Assembly: GCF_014838715.1 (NCBI RefSeq)
Contig: NZ_CP061947.1
Coordinates: 4,578,001-4,642,000, forward strand
Length of the DNA: 64,000 nt
Direction of reading: 5' to 3'
Source of the DNA: Algoriphagus sp. Y33
Lineage (GTDB): Bacteria; Bacteroidota; Bacteroidia; Cytophagales; Cyclobacteriaceae
The notes below the pieces were generated by a model. The model did no database searches and had not been told where the DNA came from. It saw nothing but the letters and a program-made list of their open reading frames with translations. Of this stretch, positions 25,323 through 34,515 are shown piece after piece. How positions within the stretch are numbered: the stretch's first letter is position 1; each line of letters begins with the position of its first letter. The position numbers and the translations under genes were made by a program.

Positions 25323-25886
25323 ATGGAAAATTTCTTAAGCCTGCTCAGCAAATTCCCTACTACAAGTGATGAAGCGAAGCGGGCTTTCGCAAGTCACCTT
25401 GATGAATTTGAAGTGGAAAAGGGTTTCCTGCTCGAAAAAGAAGGGCAAATAAGCAATTATCTGTATTTCGTAGCAGTGGGTTCGGCCAGAAGTTATTACA
25501 TCCGCGAAAATAGGGACATCACAGTTTCTTTCACTTTGGACGAGGAATTTGTAACAGCGATGCACTCATTTATCACGCGAAAACCATCGTACGAAAACAT
25601 TGAAACGATGGAAAAAAGCAAAATTTTCAAAATCTCCTATGAAAATCTCCAAGCCTGCTTCATTGACTTCCCGGAACTGGAGCGAGCCTACCGTATGATT
25701 TTGGAGCAGTATTATATCGTGCTCGAAGAGCAGCGCATCTTCACAAAATTCAAAACTGCCAAGGAAAGGTACCTCGAACTGATGCGATACCGGCCAAAGG
25801 TAATCCACAAGGCATCTGTAGGTCAGATCGCTTCTTTTTTGGATATGACTATCGAAACTCTTAGCAGGATAAGGGCTAGGATCTGA
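25323..25886 (+). CDS. Crp/Fnr family transcriptional regulator
   Basis: The 187-residue protein has a cyclic-nucleotide-binding-like beta roll (about 25-115, LLEKEGQISNYLYFVAVG), a dimer helix (about 120-150) and a short winged helix at the C-terminus (about 163-187) ending MTIETLSRIRARI. The arginine pattern for cAMP binding is not present and there are no Fe-S Cys residues, so the ligand is unknown. This short form is common in Bacteroidota. It is divergent from the PorT-like barrel gene, which is a possible target. Nothing is truncated beyond what is normal for the group. Confidence 0.88.
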   Translation: MENFLSLLSKFPTTSDEAKRAFASHLDEFEVEKGFLLEKEGQISNYLYFVAVGSARSYYIRENRDITVSFTLDEEFVTAMHSFITRKPSYENIETMEKSKIFKISYENLQACFIDFPELERAYRMILEQYYIVLEEQRIFTKFKTAKERYLELMRYRPKVIHKASVGQIASFLDMTIETLSRIRARI

Positions 25887-25963
25887 CATCCACCTCGTGA
25901 AAATCCGCCGGTAAAGTATGCCTAAAATCAGGCTTCTTTCTCTTCTAAGTCACAATAAACATT

Positions 25964-26503
25964 TCAAGACCCACTTCCCTTAAACTGGTCCTCCTTATAA
26001 GAGAACAGCACGTTGAACGTAGTCAGTGAACCATAGGCTCTCGTTATGTATTGCTGAAGATGAACACGGTCCTCATCATCGAGTTTAGGATGGTTGTTGA
26101 TATTTTGCTCCAATACACGGAGCTTTTCCCGTACCATCACGATTTTGTGAAAAAAAGTCGCCATCGGAATTTCCTTGGACTGCAATGTATCGTCATTAGG
26201 TTCGAAGACTACAGTACCACCCATCCATTTTCCTCCCAGAGGTACAATCGGAGCCCTTTCGGAAGTTTGAATCAAAGCCTCTCGAATTGCCTTTTCCACA
26301 TCCTTCATCGTGAGCATGGGAAAATCCGGAACCTTTGCGTCATCCACTGCAAACCCTTCATAATCTCTTGCGAGCATTTTTACTTCTTCTGTTGCGTAAA
26401 AATAGATCTTATAATACGTCTCATCCAAGGATAGAATCATCCCGGTTCCGAATTTAGGATGAATCAATTTGCTTCCGGGAGCTAGTTCGCTTGCTTGTGC
26501 CAT
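25964..26503 (-). CDS. Conserved hypothetical protein with a Tudor-like N-terminal domain
   Basis: The 179-residue soluble protein begins MAQASELAPGSKLIHPKFG. The first 55 residues (GSKLIHPKFGTGMILSLDE..YKIYFY) resemble the small beta barrel seen at the C-terminus of UvrD-like helicases and in CarD-type domains, which bind proteins or nucleic acids. The rest is helical and I do not recognise it. It stands alone on the minus strand, convergent with the Crp/Fnr gene. The function is unknown; the domain resemblance is read by eye. Confidence 0.65.
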   Translation of the reverse strand: MAQASELAPGSKLIHPKFGTGMILSLDETYYKIYFYATEEVKMLARDYEGFAVDDAKVPDFPMLTMKDVEKAIREALIQTSERAPIVPLGGKWMGGTVVFEPNDDTLQSKEIPMATFFHKIVMVREKLRVLEQNINNHPKLDDEDRVHLQQYITRAYGSLTTFNVLFSYKEDQFKGSGS

Positions 26504-26580
26504 TTCTAAAAAAAAGAATTACACAGCCAAAATAAAGAATTTTACCAAAAAGGGAAGCCAATCAGCCCCCCTTTATTACA

Positions 26581-27069
26581 CTAGTTTCTCAGTTCATTTA
26601 TCTTCTGGGACCATTTCTGAGCCAGTTCCCACTCGTTGATCAAATAGTTACTTTTCTCCTCGTCATAGATTTCGACCTCCAAGGGTTTATTCTGCTCATT
26701 AAACTGATCTAGCACTAGCATCACCTTCTGAATGATTTGCCTCTTTTCTTTTCCTTCCTTCACTTCTCGGTATTGTCTGGCCGGCTTACAGAGCCGGATT
26801 TGCCCAAGGTCTATTTTCTGAACCGGATTATTCGTTTCCAGCAAATTCAGAAACAGCAGCTGGTTATTTTTCTGATCCAAGCCCATGCAATAAGCTTCGC
26901 GCCAGGTTTCAAAATCACTAATTTTTAGATGGTCTGCCCGCATCTCTGCCTTGAGCCGTTCTTTTAGCAGATTGCCTTTGCTCTTTTGTCTGAAATGATT
27001 AAGAATTAATGGTAGGCAAACCAGACCAGTCAATGCCACCGTTACGATTATTAATGTTAGTTCACTCAT
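26581..27069 (-). CDS. Conserved hypothetical membrane-anchored protein
   Basis: The frame extends to 27141, but I take the ATG at 27069 (MSELTLIIVTVALTGLVCLP), which begins directly with a membrane helix; this gives 162 residues. After the helix (about 3-23) a basic stretch and a cytoplasmic domain follow, with alternating strands and a C-terminal helical tail (NEWELAQKWSQKINELRN). I do not recognise the family. It lies between the Tudor-like gene and a small secreted-protein gene, all on the minus strand but with gaps of 77 bp or more, so it may be transcribed alone. Confidence 0.65.
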   Translation of the reverse strand: MSELTLIIVTVALTGLVCLPLILNHFRQKSKGNLLKERLKAEMRADHLKISDFETWREAYCMGLDQKNNQLLFLNLLETNNPVQKIDLGQIRLCKPARQYREVKEGKEKRQIIQKVMLVLDQFNEQNKPLEVEIYDEEKSNYLINEWELAQKWSQKINELRN

Positions 27070-27159
27070 TTGTATGGATTGATAAAATGGAATATCATTC
27101 CTGCCTGGCTTATAAAAGCCAGAAGGATTTAGCAATGTCAAATTGAATTGCGCTCCGTT

Positions 27160-27537
27160 TTACCAGAAATAATGAAAAGGAAAGATGATTTTAGTGGTGG
27201 TTAAAGCCCCCAATACAGGAGTGTTTGAAAAAAATGGACTTAGCTTTTCATTACCGGAAAATCTAAAAGCAACTTTGTAAACAGCCGAAAAAAGGACCGG
27301 CCAATGCCCTGTTCCCCAGAGCATCTTTTGTTGGGATTCCCGGGAATTGATGCTATACCAATCAGGATTGACACAATGCAGGAATTCAGAGAAATTCGTA
27401 TCACTCTTCGATACGCTGTAATGGCTGCTGTCAACTGCTTCACCGGCAACTACCCGGACACCCAAACCTGTAGCAGGCAAAACAACCCACAGCAGGAGAT
27501 GGTAGAAAAGGTGAATAAGTGAATTAAGTTTTTTCAT
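27160..27537 (-). CDS. Possible small secreted protein, 125 residues
   Basis: The frame starts MKKLNSLIHLFYHLLLWVV, a reasonable signal peptide or membrane anchor, and ends HYFW. The remainder has no repeats or motifs I recognise, and two Cys are present. The start context and the free strand make it possible, but composition is not convincing and another frame could be the real one. Low to middle confidence. Confidence 0.35.
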   Translation of the reverse strand: MKKLNSLIHLFYHLLLWVVLPATGLGVRVVAGEAVDSSHYSVSKSDTNFSEFLHCVNPDWYSINSRESQQKMLWGTGHWPVLFSAVYKVAFRFSGNEKLSPFFSNTPVLGALTTTKIIFPFHYFW

Positions 27538-27630
27538 TCTATTTTACAAAAAGGGGGCTTTCCTCAATCTGAATCCAACACAAAAGTAAATGAATCTTTT
27601 GTTAATTTTGATGTATTCCATCACAACCCT

Positions 27631-29091
27631 ATGTCTGTCACAGCCGAAAACGTACTTTTAATCAGCTCACTTTTATTGTTGGCAGGAGTTCTTGCCAGTA
27701 AGACTGCCGGCAAAACAGGCATTCCAATGCTCCTGATATTTTTGGGAGTAGGAATGCTGGCAGGATCAGATGGGATCGGGGGAATTCGGTTTGACAATCC
27801 TGCAATCGCCCAATTTCTGGGTATCATTGCCCTGACCTACATCCTCTATTCCGGTGGTCTAGACACCAAATGGCCAAGCATTAAGCCTGTTCTTAAGCCA
27901 GGTATATCGCTTTCCACATTGGGCGTTTTGATTACGAGTTTTTCGCTTGGTGGTTTTGTTTATCTGATTACGGAGCTCACTTTTCTGGAGAGTTTACTTC
28001 TTGGATCCATCGTATCTTCCACTGATGCGGCCGCAGTATTCTCTGTGTTACGGGCAAAAAGCATAGGGTTGAAAGGTAATCTACGGCCTCTTTTGGAGCT
28101 GGAAAGCGGAAGCAATGACCCTATGGCTTATTTCCTTACGGTTTCGGTTTTAGGGCTGATCACTCTGGAAACAGGATCAGTCGGGGAAATCATCCCCTTA
28201 TTCCTCATTCAGATGATAGTAGGCGGTTTGTTGGGCTGGTTGTTTGGAAGGTTGACTGTCTTGCTGACCAATAAAGTCAAACTGGACTTTGAGGGGCTTT
28301 ACCCAGTTATGCTTCTGGCACTGGTTCTCATCACTTACACAGTGGTGGATCTGCTGAAAGGCAATGGATTTCTAGCTGTTTATATCAGTGCTATCACCGT
28401 GGGGAATGGGAAAATGGCCCATAAAAAGAGTCTGATGAAGTTTTTTGACGGGATTGCATGGCTTATGCAAGTGATTATGTTCATAGCCTTGGGACTGTTG
28501 GTATTCCCAAAACAACTCATACCTATATCAGGAGTTGCCATCTTGGCGGCTTTATTTTTGATTTTTATCGCCCGGCCTCTAGGTGTATTTATTTCACTCT
28601 CTTTTTTCAAATTCAAGTTACGAGAAAAAACATTCATCTCTTGGGTTGGATTGAGGGGAGCCGTTCCTATCGTGTTTGCGACTTTACCATTGATCAAAAA
28701 CATAGAAATGGCTTCCGTGATATTCCATATTGTCTTTTTCATTGTGCTTGCCTCAGTTGCTATCCAAGCCACCACGCTCCCCTTAGCGGCAAAGCTCCTG
28801 CATCTTTCCCTGCCTGCCTCGCTGAAAAAGCGCTCTATGCTCGATATTGAGCTTTCGGAGGATTTTAAAAATGCAATTCTGGAAATCCAGCTTCCTAAAG
28901 ACAGTCCGATTAATGGAAAGAAAATCCTGGAACTTGGCTTCCCACACACTTCACTAATCGTGCTTGTAAAAAGAGATGGGAAATTCATCACACCGAGTGG
29001 TCAGACCACATTGGAAGACGGAGATGAACTAATGATTATGACTGAAAATGAAAGAGAAGAAGATCAGATAAAAAGGTTACTCGGGATTTAG
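27631..29091 (+). CDS. Potassium/proton antiporter, CPA1 family with TrkA_C domain
   Basis: The 486-residue protein has about 12 membrane helices (about 1-395) of the Na+/H+ exchanger fold, with the core motifs 'SSTDAAAVFSVL' and 'LELESGSNDPMAY' that carry the ion-binding acids. A C-terminal TrkA_C-like domain (about 405-486, KDSPINGKKILELGFP..TTLEDGDELMIM) follows. This architecture is that of NhaP2/CvrA-type potassium/proton antiporters, which export K+ under hyperosmotic or pH stress. It is a single-gene unit facing the iron operon; its last 56 bp overlap a doubtful minus-strand frame. Confidence 0.93.
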   Translation: MSVTAENVLLISSLLLLAGVLASKTAGKTGIPMLLIFLGVGMLAGSDGIGGIRFDNPAIAQFLGIIALTYILYSGGLDTKWPSIKPVLKPGISLSTLGVLITSFSLGGFVYLITELTFLESLLLGSIVSSTDAAAVFSVLRAKSIGLKGNLRPLLELESGSNDPMAYFLTVSVLGLITLETGSVGEIIPLFLIQMIVGGLLGWLFGRLTVLLTNKVKLDFEGLYPVMLLALVLITYTVVDLLKGNGFLAVYISAITVGNGKMAHKKSLMKFFDGIAWLMQVIMFIALGLLVFPKQLIPISGVAILAALFLIFIARPLGVFISLSFFKFKLREKTFISWVGLRGAVPIVFATLPLIKNIEMASVIFHIVFFIVLASVAIQATTLPLAAKLLHLSLPASLKKRSMLDIELSEDFKNAILEIQLPKDSPINGKKILELGFPHTSLIVLVKRDGKFITPSGQTTLEDGDELMIMTENEREEDQIKRLLGI

Positions 29092-29461
29092 TAAAAGTAT
29101 ATTTAGGCAATGGTCTTCCGAAGCGGGTATGAAGGTAAAAATCGTGAGCCGTGTAGGGAGGAAAGTGAAAGTGGTCAGTTTTAAAGTCGCAATTTTCAGT
29201 TTCAGACTTTAGTCGGAAAAACTGCCTGATGGCAACAGTCAGGCCTTCACCAAGTACGGTGACGAACGGTAATCTTTGCGTTCGCATCCAAAAAATTCCC
29301 GGAAAACCCAAGTCTTCAAAAATAGGTAGGAACGAATAAACCAAGTCTGGTTTCCAAAGAAGGAGGGCAACTGTGTTCTCTTCAAAAACCTCCTCAAGCT
29401 CTACTCGGTAGAAATAAGTTGACGGAGCCTGAATCATCGCTCCGCCAACACAAAAAATCAA
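29036..29461 (-). CDS. Doubtful gene following the PepSY gene
   Basis: A 141-codon frame starts at an ATG that overlaps the PepSY stop by 4 bp (ATGA), as in a translationally coupled pair. It has no recognisable domain, signal peptide or membrane helix, and its last 56 bp run antisense into the antiporter gene. If it is not coding, the 366 bp between the antiporter and PepSY stops would be empty. Both readings are open. Confidence 0.3.
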   Translation of the reverse strand: MIFCVGGAMIQAPSTYFYRVELEEVFEENTVALLLWKPDLVYSFLPIFEDLGFPGIFWMRTQRLPFVTVLGEGLTVAIRQFFRLKSETENCDFKTDHFHFPPYTAHDFYLHTRFGRPLPKYTFTKSRVTFLSDLLLFHFQS

Positions 29462-31101
29462 CCCACTGCCAGTGTAGATTCTTTTCTGGAAACCGCCGGT
29501 TTAGAAGGTTCCGAATCCGCATTTTTTGTTTTCATTTTCGCCCCTATCATTAGTGCGGAAACGGAAATAACCAGCCACAATGCATCAACCAAAAATATAT
29601 CGGTCTGTCCATTTTTAAGTGTAATCCAAAGCCAGTTTCCTGAAATCACCCCACTCACGACAGGAACTGCAAGTCCGATGGTTCCCCCCAGAATCAGAGT
29701 AAACTTATTGGTAATGGCATTGCTTCGTATAAAGGTAAAAATGAGAGTCAATGCCAACCAAGACCAGAAGAACGTTTGAAAAATAAATCCCATACGATCC
29801 ACGCCAGGATCTTGCAGGCCTACTTTGATCATCACAAATGTAAATGCCGTCACAGGAAACATGCTTAGGCATCCCGCTAGATAAAACCACACCAGCCATG
29901 CATTAAATTTTCGCTTTGCAGGCGAGACATGCTTCTTGTCCCTAGCTACAAGCCAGATCATTACTCCGGAGATAATCACAAAACAAGTCAATAGGCCAAG
30001 CGCAAAATAAACCAGCTTCAACCCCTTACCTCCAAAATCGCCAAAGTGCAATCTCAGAATCACAGCACGGGCTCCGTCGAGATACGAGACATCCTGAAAG
30101 GGGCTTTTTTCAGCTATAATTTCCCTATCCAACATACGATAAGTGATGCTCCCTGCACTGGCAAATTTTTTATTGTAGTCAGATTTCCCCGTAAACTGCA
30201 CATGCATACCTTCATCCCCATAGTTAAAAATGCTCGCATTGTGCACATGAAATTCCGGCCATTTTTCTTTTGTCTCAGCAAGCAGGTCATTTACTGAAAA
30301 CTCTCCTTCGAGAGGTTTTCCCACAAACTCAAATTTCGGTGGACTATAGCCAAAATCACTAAAGGCCTTCTCTTGATCTCCCTCATAAATATAATTGATG
30401 ATCGCAGGAGACATGACTGTAAGCCCCACAATAACGTACACGCCTGTAAGTGCAAACATAAACTGGTATGGAAGACCTATGATCCCAAGTGCAGTATGTG
30501 CATCCGTCCAAAGGTTCTTGACACTGTTATTGGGACGGAAAATATAGAAGTTGCTGATAATTTTTTTCCAATGAACTATCACCCCTGTAATCACTGCGAA
30601 AAGAAAGAAAAAAGCGATAATTCCCGCCAGCATATAGCCTGACCTTCCGAAAAAATTCAGCTGCGCGAAGAAATGAAGTCTATAAAGAAATTCTCCGAAC
30701 GAATACGATTCCTGATAATCATAAGTGTCCAGATTTTTTGTGTTCAAATAGAAGAAATTTCCACGACCACCACGCCCTCTCCCCTTCTCTCCTTCCTTAA
30801 CTTCAGCACCTTTAGGTGCAGAAATGGTTACCCCCAGGCGTTGCTCATCATAATGCTGGTTAAAAGCAACGTCTGTCTTGGCGATTCCTTTTCGTGTCTC
30901 CAGTGTATCCAGCACAAGATCAAAGTCCATTTCCTGTAGCATCCATCCCTCAGAAATTGACTCATTCCGCTCCCAGCTGACAATTTCATCTCTGAAAAAT
31001 GAGAAAGAACCGGCAAAGAAAATCACATACAATGCCACGCTGATAACAATCCCCGAGATGGTATGTGTATGAAATAAAATATTATAAATCCTGTTGCTCA
31101 T
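29458..31101 (-). CDS. PepSY-associated membrane protein, siderophore reductase-like (XusC-like)
   Basis: The 547-residue protein has an N-terminal helix in 'HTHTISGIVISVALYVIFFAG' (quoted to 20) and three further helix pairs. Two PepSY-type periplasmic domains sit between them, with His residues in helices suited to bind heme. The architecture matches the 'PepSY-associated TM helix' or iron-regulated membrane proteins, proposed to reduce ferric siderophores at the inner membrane. Together with the DUF4374 lipoprotein and TonB receptor upstream it matches the Bacteroides XusABC set. Gaps to the small membrane proteins upstream are 3-10 bp. Confidence 0.88.
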   Translation of the reverse strand: MSNRIYNILFHTHTISGIVISVALYVIFFAGSFSFFRDEIVSWERNESISEGWMLQEMDFDLVLDTLETRKGIAKTDVAFNQHYDEQRLGVTISAPKGAEVKEGEKGRGRGGRGNFFYLNTKNLDTYDYQESYSFGEFLYRLHFFAQLNFFGRSGYMLAGIIAFFFLFAVITGVIVHWKKIISNFYIFRPNNSVKNLWTDAHTALGIIGLPYQFMFALTGVYVIVGLTVMSPAIINYIYEGDQEKAFSDFGYSPPKFEFVGKPLEGEFSVNDLLAETKEKWPEFHVHNASIFNYGDEGMHVQFTGKSDYNKKFASAGSITYRMLDREIIAEKSPFQDVSYLDGARAVILRLHFGDFGGKGLKLVYFALGLLTCFVIISGVMIWLVARDKKHVSPAKRKFNAWLVWFYLAGCLSMFPVTAFTFVMIKVGLQDPGVDRMGFIFQTFFWSWLALTLIFTFIRSNAITNKFTLILGGTIGLAVPVVSGVISGNWLWITLKNGQTDIFLVDALWLVISVSALMIGAKMKTKNADSEPSKPAVSRKESTLAVG

Positions 31102-31110
31102 AAGTTCCGA

Positions 31111-31407
31111 TTAAATGACTGCCAAAGATTGGTTGAGGTAAACAATAGCTGAAAAGCACAGTGTGAGGAGAATGTATATCCCCCAGATTTTCCAGCCACT
31201 ATCGGCAATAAATGCGATGATCATCAACGCCACCCACAGAAGGAACCCACCGAAAACCAGTGTAAACAGCACGGATACTTTATCCAGCCAAAAGGAAAGT
31301 GCTAGAAAGAAGGAAACAGTGACTGCATAACCTCCAATGAATCCAGCCGTAATGCGTGAGAACCTGTGTAGAAATGTGGGGGTTAAGTATTTTTTATTTG
31401 CAGGCAT
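31111..31407 (-). CDS. Small iron-uptake-associated membrane protein (DUF3649-like)
   Basis: The 98-residue protein has three membrane helices. 'GGYAVTVSFFLALSFWLDKV' followed by 'WVALMIIAFIADS' resembles DUF3649, a small protein found beside PepSY reductases in siderophore operons of Proteobacteria. It lies 10 bp before the PepSY gene and 2 bp after another small membrane protein. A complex with the PepSY protein is likely but is inference. The family call is by eye. Confidence 0.7.
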   Translation of the reverse strand: MPANKKYLTPTFLHRFSRITAGFIGGYAVTVSFFLALSFWLDKVSVLFTLVFGGFLLWVALMIIAFIADSGWKIWGIYILLTLCFSAIVYLNQSLAVI

Positions 31408-31409
31408 GA

Positions 31410-31736
31410 TTAGATTATTTCAATTAACAACAGCAACACAAACCCGACGAAAAGCCAAGAAACATTCAGCTTCCAAATGGGAGAAATGAGCACCACCAAA
31501 CTCCCCACCATCATCAGGATACACAGAAAAGTAAAGATCCCAGAACCCAATCCGAGATAGCCAATCGAAAAAAGCAGTGCAGCAATTAAGAAGCAGGAGC
31601 CTATAATTTTGGCTAGTCTTTCATTGGCTCCAAACCAATAAGACATCAGAGGTGGTCGATTGAGGATAGCTTTTTTGGAAGTTTGATAAAAAAACTCAAA
31701 TCCAAAAAAGCAGAGTAAAATACTTAGTGTAATCAT
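31410..31736 (-). CDS. Small iron-uptake-associated membrane protein (DUF3325-like)
   Basis: The 108-residue protein has three or four helices (near residues 2-16, 42-60, 64-84 and 90-108), with an Arg/Lys-rich loop between the first two. It resembles DUF3325, which is usually found with DUF3649 and a PepSY protein in ferric-siderophore operons. It starts at the ATG at 31736, 193 bp after the preceding DUF4198-like gene; the gap contains a short palindrome. The partner gene starts 2 bp after its stop. Confidence 0.65.
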   Translation of the reverse strand: MITLSILLCFFGFEFFYQTSKKAILNRPPLMSYWFGANERLAKIIGSCFLIAALLFSIGYLGLGSGIFTFLCILMMVGSLVVLISPIWKLNVSWLFVGFVLLLLIEII

Positions 31737-31801
31737 AGTACCAAAGGGTTAATAGTCAATTCAGTCTTTACTATACTATTTGCGACATATAAATTGCGTA
31801 C

Positions 31802-31818
31802 GGTGCCAAAATGGCACC
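31802..31818. repeat. Short perfect hairpin between two iron-operon genes
   Basis: GGTGCCA / TGGCACC with a 3-nt AAA loop. It is not followed by a T run on either strand, so it does not look like a terminator. It may stabilise or help process the operon mRNA, or pause transcription. Confidence 0.4.
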
Positions 31819-31929
31819 AGGAGAACCTAGCAAGGAAGGTCCCCCTGATGCATTAAAAATATTTATTGAAAAAGAAAAGCTCATAGTTCAAACAACAGAT
31901 TTAAAAATGACCCAATCAATCGTCTTCAG

Positions 31930-32622
31930 TTAGTGTATTTCAATGGCTTGTGTAGCACATCTCCAGATAGCTTTCAAACCCGACGGATCATTTTCGGGAA
32001 GCTTTTCGGTATGGGTAGCTTCCGCGAAATAGACCCCCTTATTTGCCAGATCAAGACTAACTTTGCCTTTTTTGCCAGTCTTCAATTCCTGTGTTTCAGC
32101 ATTGGGACCCAGCACCATCACATCTCCCTCGGCTAAAGGCTTCCCTTTGTAAAGCAGCTCATATTCTGAGGAATTAGCATTTTTGATCAGTGCAAGATCA
32201 GTATCCACTTTGGCTTTGGATTTTCCTTTTCCCACCCACACTTGCGCATAGGCATTAAACTGATAGGCAGTTTTACTATCGCCCGGATCGGCAGTATGGC
32301 TGATTTCCATTCTGTATTCTCCCTCTTCCTCAGGTAAAAATGTTCCTTCAAAATATTCAACTGTTGCGGTAGGCTCTAGTCTTGTTTTCTTACCGGATGG
32401 GCTGATTAGCCACAGTTCAAACTCCTTTACATCAGAATACCAATTGGCTACAGCCTCAATGGCGTTTTCATGATAGTCTGCATAATAGATCCGATAAGGA
32501 TGCTCCTTGCCTTTTTCAGCATTGGAAGCGGTATGGATCCATAACGCGTGGGCCTGTACACTCACAATAAGCATCATAAGCATTAGTGTAAGGCAAAACG
32601 ATTTCAAGGTTAGTATATTCAT
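31930..32622 (-). CDS. DUF4198-like secreted protein in the iron operon
   Basis: Of two in-frame starts, I use the ATG at 32622 (MNILTLKSFCLTLMLMMLIV), which gives a clean signal peptide ending at VQAHA; the length is 230 residues. The mature protein begins HALWIHTAS, typical of the DUF4198/NikM-like periplasmic family that starts with His and contains immunoglobulin-like strands. Members accompany metal-uptake systems (nickel, cobalt, iron). The N-terminal His could bind metal once the signal is cut. It sits between the DUF6686-like gene and the two small membrane proteins. Confidence 0.72.
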   Translation of the reverse strand: MNILTLKSFCLTLMLMMLIVSVQAHALWIHTASNAEKGKEHPYRIYYADYHENAIEAVANWYSDVKEFELWLISPSGKKTRLEPTATVEYFEGTFLPEEEGEYRMEISHTADPGDSKTAYQFNAYAQVWVGKGKSKAKVDTDLALIKNANSSEYELLYKGKPLAEGDVMVLGPNAETQELKTGKKGKVSLDLANKGVYFAEATHTEKLPENDPSGLKAIWRCATQAIEIH

Positions 32623-32774
32623 AGTTTGTTTTTTTAGCCCCAAAGGGTACTCAGGTTCACAAAGTTTTTATCACTGTTTAATCGTTCTCCTGCTTCTCCA
32701 GAAGCTGGAATTGTTAATTCTTCGGTCTCCCCTGCCTATCGTCAGGTGTCTTTTGTCATCGGTCGCATAGCACC

Positions 32775-33104
32775 CTACATCTTCCTAATCAATTCAATTA
32801 ACTGCAACTGAGCATGGGCTTCAATCACATTCGCTTTGAGCCGATAAAACTCTTCCTCCAGCAGGGTAAACTGTACGTCCGGATGATAAGTCTCGATCAC
32901 TACCCGATCCAGTCCATCAAAAAAGGGATACTTCTCAATTTCAAAATCCATACGCTCCAAATATCTTCGAAAAGCATCAAAATTGAGCTCGTCAAAACTG
33001 ATCATTGCCTGCTTGAACATTAGTCCCATTCTGCAGCAATCGATGCATCGTGTAAAAACAAAATCATCGTTTTGATAGATTATTTCTGTTTGACAGGCAG
33101 ACAT
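32775..33104 (-). CDS. Small Cys-containing protein of the iron operon (DUF6686-like)
   Basis: The 109-residue soluble protein has four Cys near the N-terminus (C4, and three in 'FTRCIDCCRMGLMF'), which could bind a metal. It then has mixed strand/helix structure ending QLQLIELIRKM. It resembles the Bacteroidota family DUF6686, but I am not certain. There is no signal peptide, so it should be cytoplasmic, where it could handle iron after import. It lies 109 bp after the DUF4374 gene and 131 bp before the DUF4198 gene. Confidence 0.65.
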   Translation of the reverse strand: MSACQTEIIYQNDDFVFTRCIDCCRMGLMFKQAMISFDELNFDAFRRYLERMDFEIEKYPFFDGLDRVVIETYHPDVQFTLLEEEFYRLKANVIEAHAQLQLIELIRKM

Positions 33105-33213
33105 AAGCGATTGGTTTTGGATAAAGATTTTAATTGGTGCCTGGGATAAGAGCGTTTGCCGGTTTAGTTTTCAAATGCAGCTAAATTCCCAGGACTTAGT
33201 TTTTTCAAGACAT

Positions 33214-34449
33214 CTATTCTGCTACTTCCAGCTTGCTGATTGCAGTGATTCTACCTCCATCGACTTTCAAGCCTTCTGTGGCGGTGGCGGTATTCGCATT
33301 GAACTCATACACCCAACTGCCCAAGTCTGTGGTAATGCCGATGTAGGCAAGCCCGTCTTTTTCGGAGAAGTTATTCGTAGTCACATTGACGATGGAAGCT
33401 TCCCCGGGAGCACCTGTCACCCAACTGAAGGTTTTGTTATACACATCTGCTACTCCAAATCGATTTCCCACAGTATAAAGCCCCTTTTCTTTGTTCATCA
33501 TTACGATGAATTTCCCGTTGCCCGCATAAGTCTTTGCCGTGACATAGTATCCATCAGCCAGTTCTTCCACATTGAAATAGTAAGACTGGTCAAATTCCAA
33601 TTCTCCTTTTTTGATTCTGGTAAATGCCGAAGGAAGTGTAGAAGTCATAGTACCATTGGATGTCGCAACCGAAGCCGAAAATGCATAGGCATCTCCCTGC
33701 TCATCGACTTCAAGTCCAGAAAGGAAATATCTGCCTATAAAGCTGGTGCGGTCATCTTTGATCACCTTATTTAATTCCATACTTGGATAATCGAATACTG
33801 CGATCCAGGCACTGTCCGGATAGTTTGTGCCAAAGGAATCATTGCAACATGCTTTCATACTGAAGTAAGGAGCGAAAAGCTTATCTCCTACCTGAGTAAT
33901 CCAAGTGAAAAATGCACGCTCCCCATTATTGGCAATTTCTTCTTGGTTCCACTTGCCATCTGCTACGATCTGAAGCTGATCGGCATTCATTCTATACCAG
34001 GAACCTACCGGGTCTGTAGTACTTCTTGAGATTTTTGCCATCACAATATCATCGTTCATCGGCCCAAAAGCCTGTACAGTCTCAGCCTGAAAGTCTGACA
34101 ATTTCTCCAAAGCACCGCTGGAATTCAGTTCATAGGTAGTCACAGCTCCGGGGTTTCCCTGACCATAGAGCAGACTGAAAAACTTATTCTTGTGCGTTAC
34201 ATAATAGCGGTAAGTCCCGTCTTGTTCCACACCATTTCCCAGTGTACTCACAGTCCCTTCAGTCAGGCTTTCCGCCGTCAATAAATAATCGGCAACTCCA
34301 TCAGAAGCCAGTGGTGTAGATGCAATTATGTATCTGCTCTCTGAAACAGGTGCCACAGGACCGGGATTAGGATCATCAGAATCACAGGCAGAGAAACCTA
34401 TAGTCACGGCCGAGGCCAAAGCAAGCAAATAGTTAAAGTTGGTTTTCAT
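33214..34449 (-). CDS. DUF4374 surface lipoprotein (XusB-like)
   Basis: The 411-residue protein has a lipobox (TIGFSAC, Cys22) followed by an Asp/Pro-rich tether DSDDPNPG. The mature domain matches the DUF4374 family, which forms a beta propeller. In Bacteroides thetaiotaomicron XusB, a DUF4374 lipoprotein, binds a ferric siderophore and works with the TonB receptor XusA and the PepSY protein XusC. All three occur here in one operon. The gene begins 66 bp after the receptor stop. The actual siderophore cannot be read from the sequence. Confidence 0.88.
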   Translation of the reverse strand: MKTNFNYLLALASAVTIGFSACDSDDPNPGPVAPVSESRYIIASTPLASDGVADYLLTAESLTEGTVSTLGNGVEQDGTYRYYVTHKNKFFSLLYGQGNPGAVTTYELNSSGALEKLSDFQAETVQAFGPMNDDIVMAKISRSTTDPVGSWYRMNADQLQIVADGKWNQEEIANNGERAFFTWITQVGDKLFAPYFSMKACCNDSFGTNYPDSAWIAVFDYPSMELNKVIKDDRTSFIGRYFLSGLEVDEQGDAYAFSASVATSNGTMTSTLPSAFTRIKKGELEFDQSYYFNVEELADGYYVTAKTYAGNGKFIVMMNKEKGLYTVGNRFGVADVYNKTFSWVTGAPGEASIVNVTTNNFSEKDGLAYIGITTDLGSWVYEFNANTATATEGLKVDGGRITAISKLEVAE

Positions 34450-34515
34450 GTGTTTAAATTTGATTTTTTATGGGCACATGGAATCTTTGACGATTTCATA
34501 TGAATTGGTAAAGAA

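Noticed and set aside
28380..28991. 203-codon minus-strand frame antisense to the antiporter
   Set aside because: The antiporter frame is certain, and the antisense protein is Ile/Lys/Ser-rich with no motif.
33175..33774. 199-codon plus-strand frame antisense to the DUF4374 gene
   Set aside because: It lies inside a well-supported gene on the other strand and has no recognisable features.
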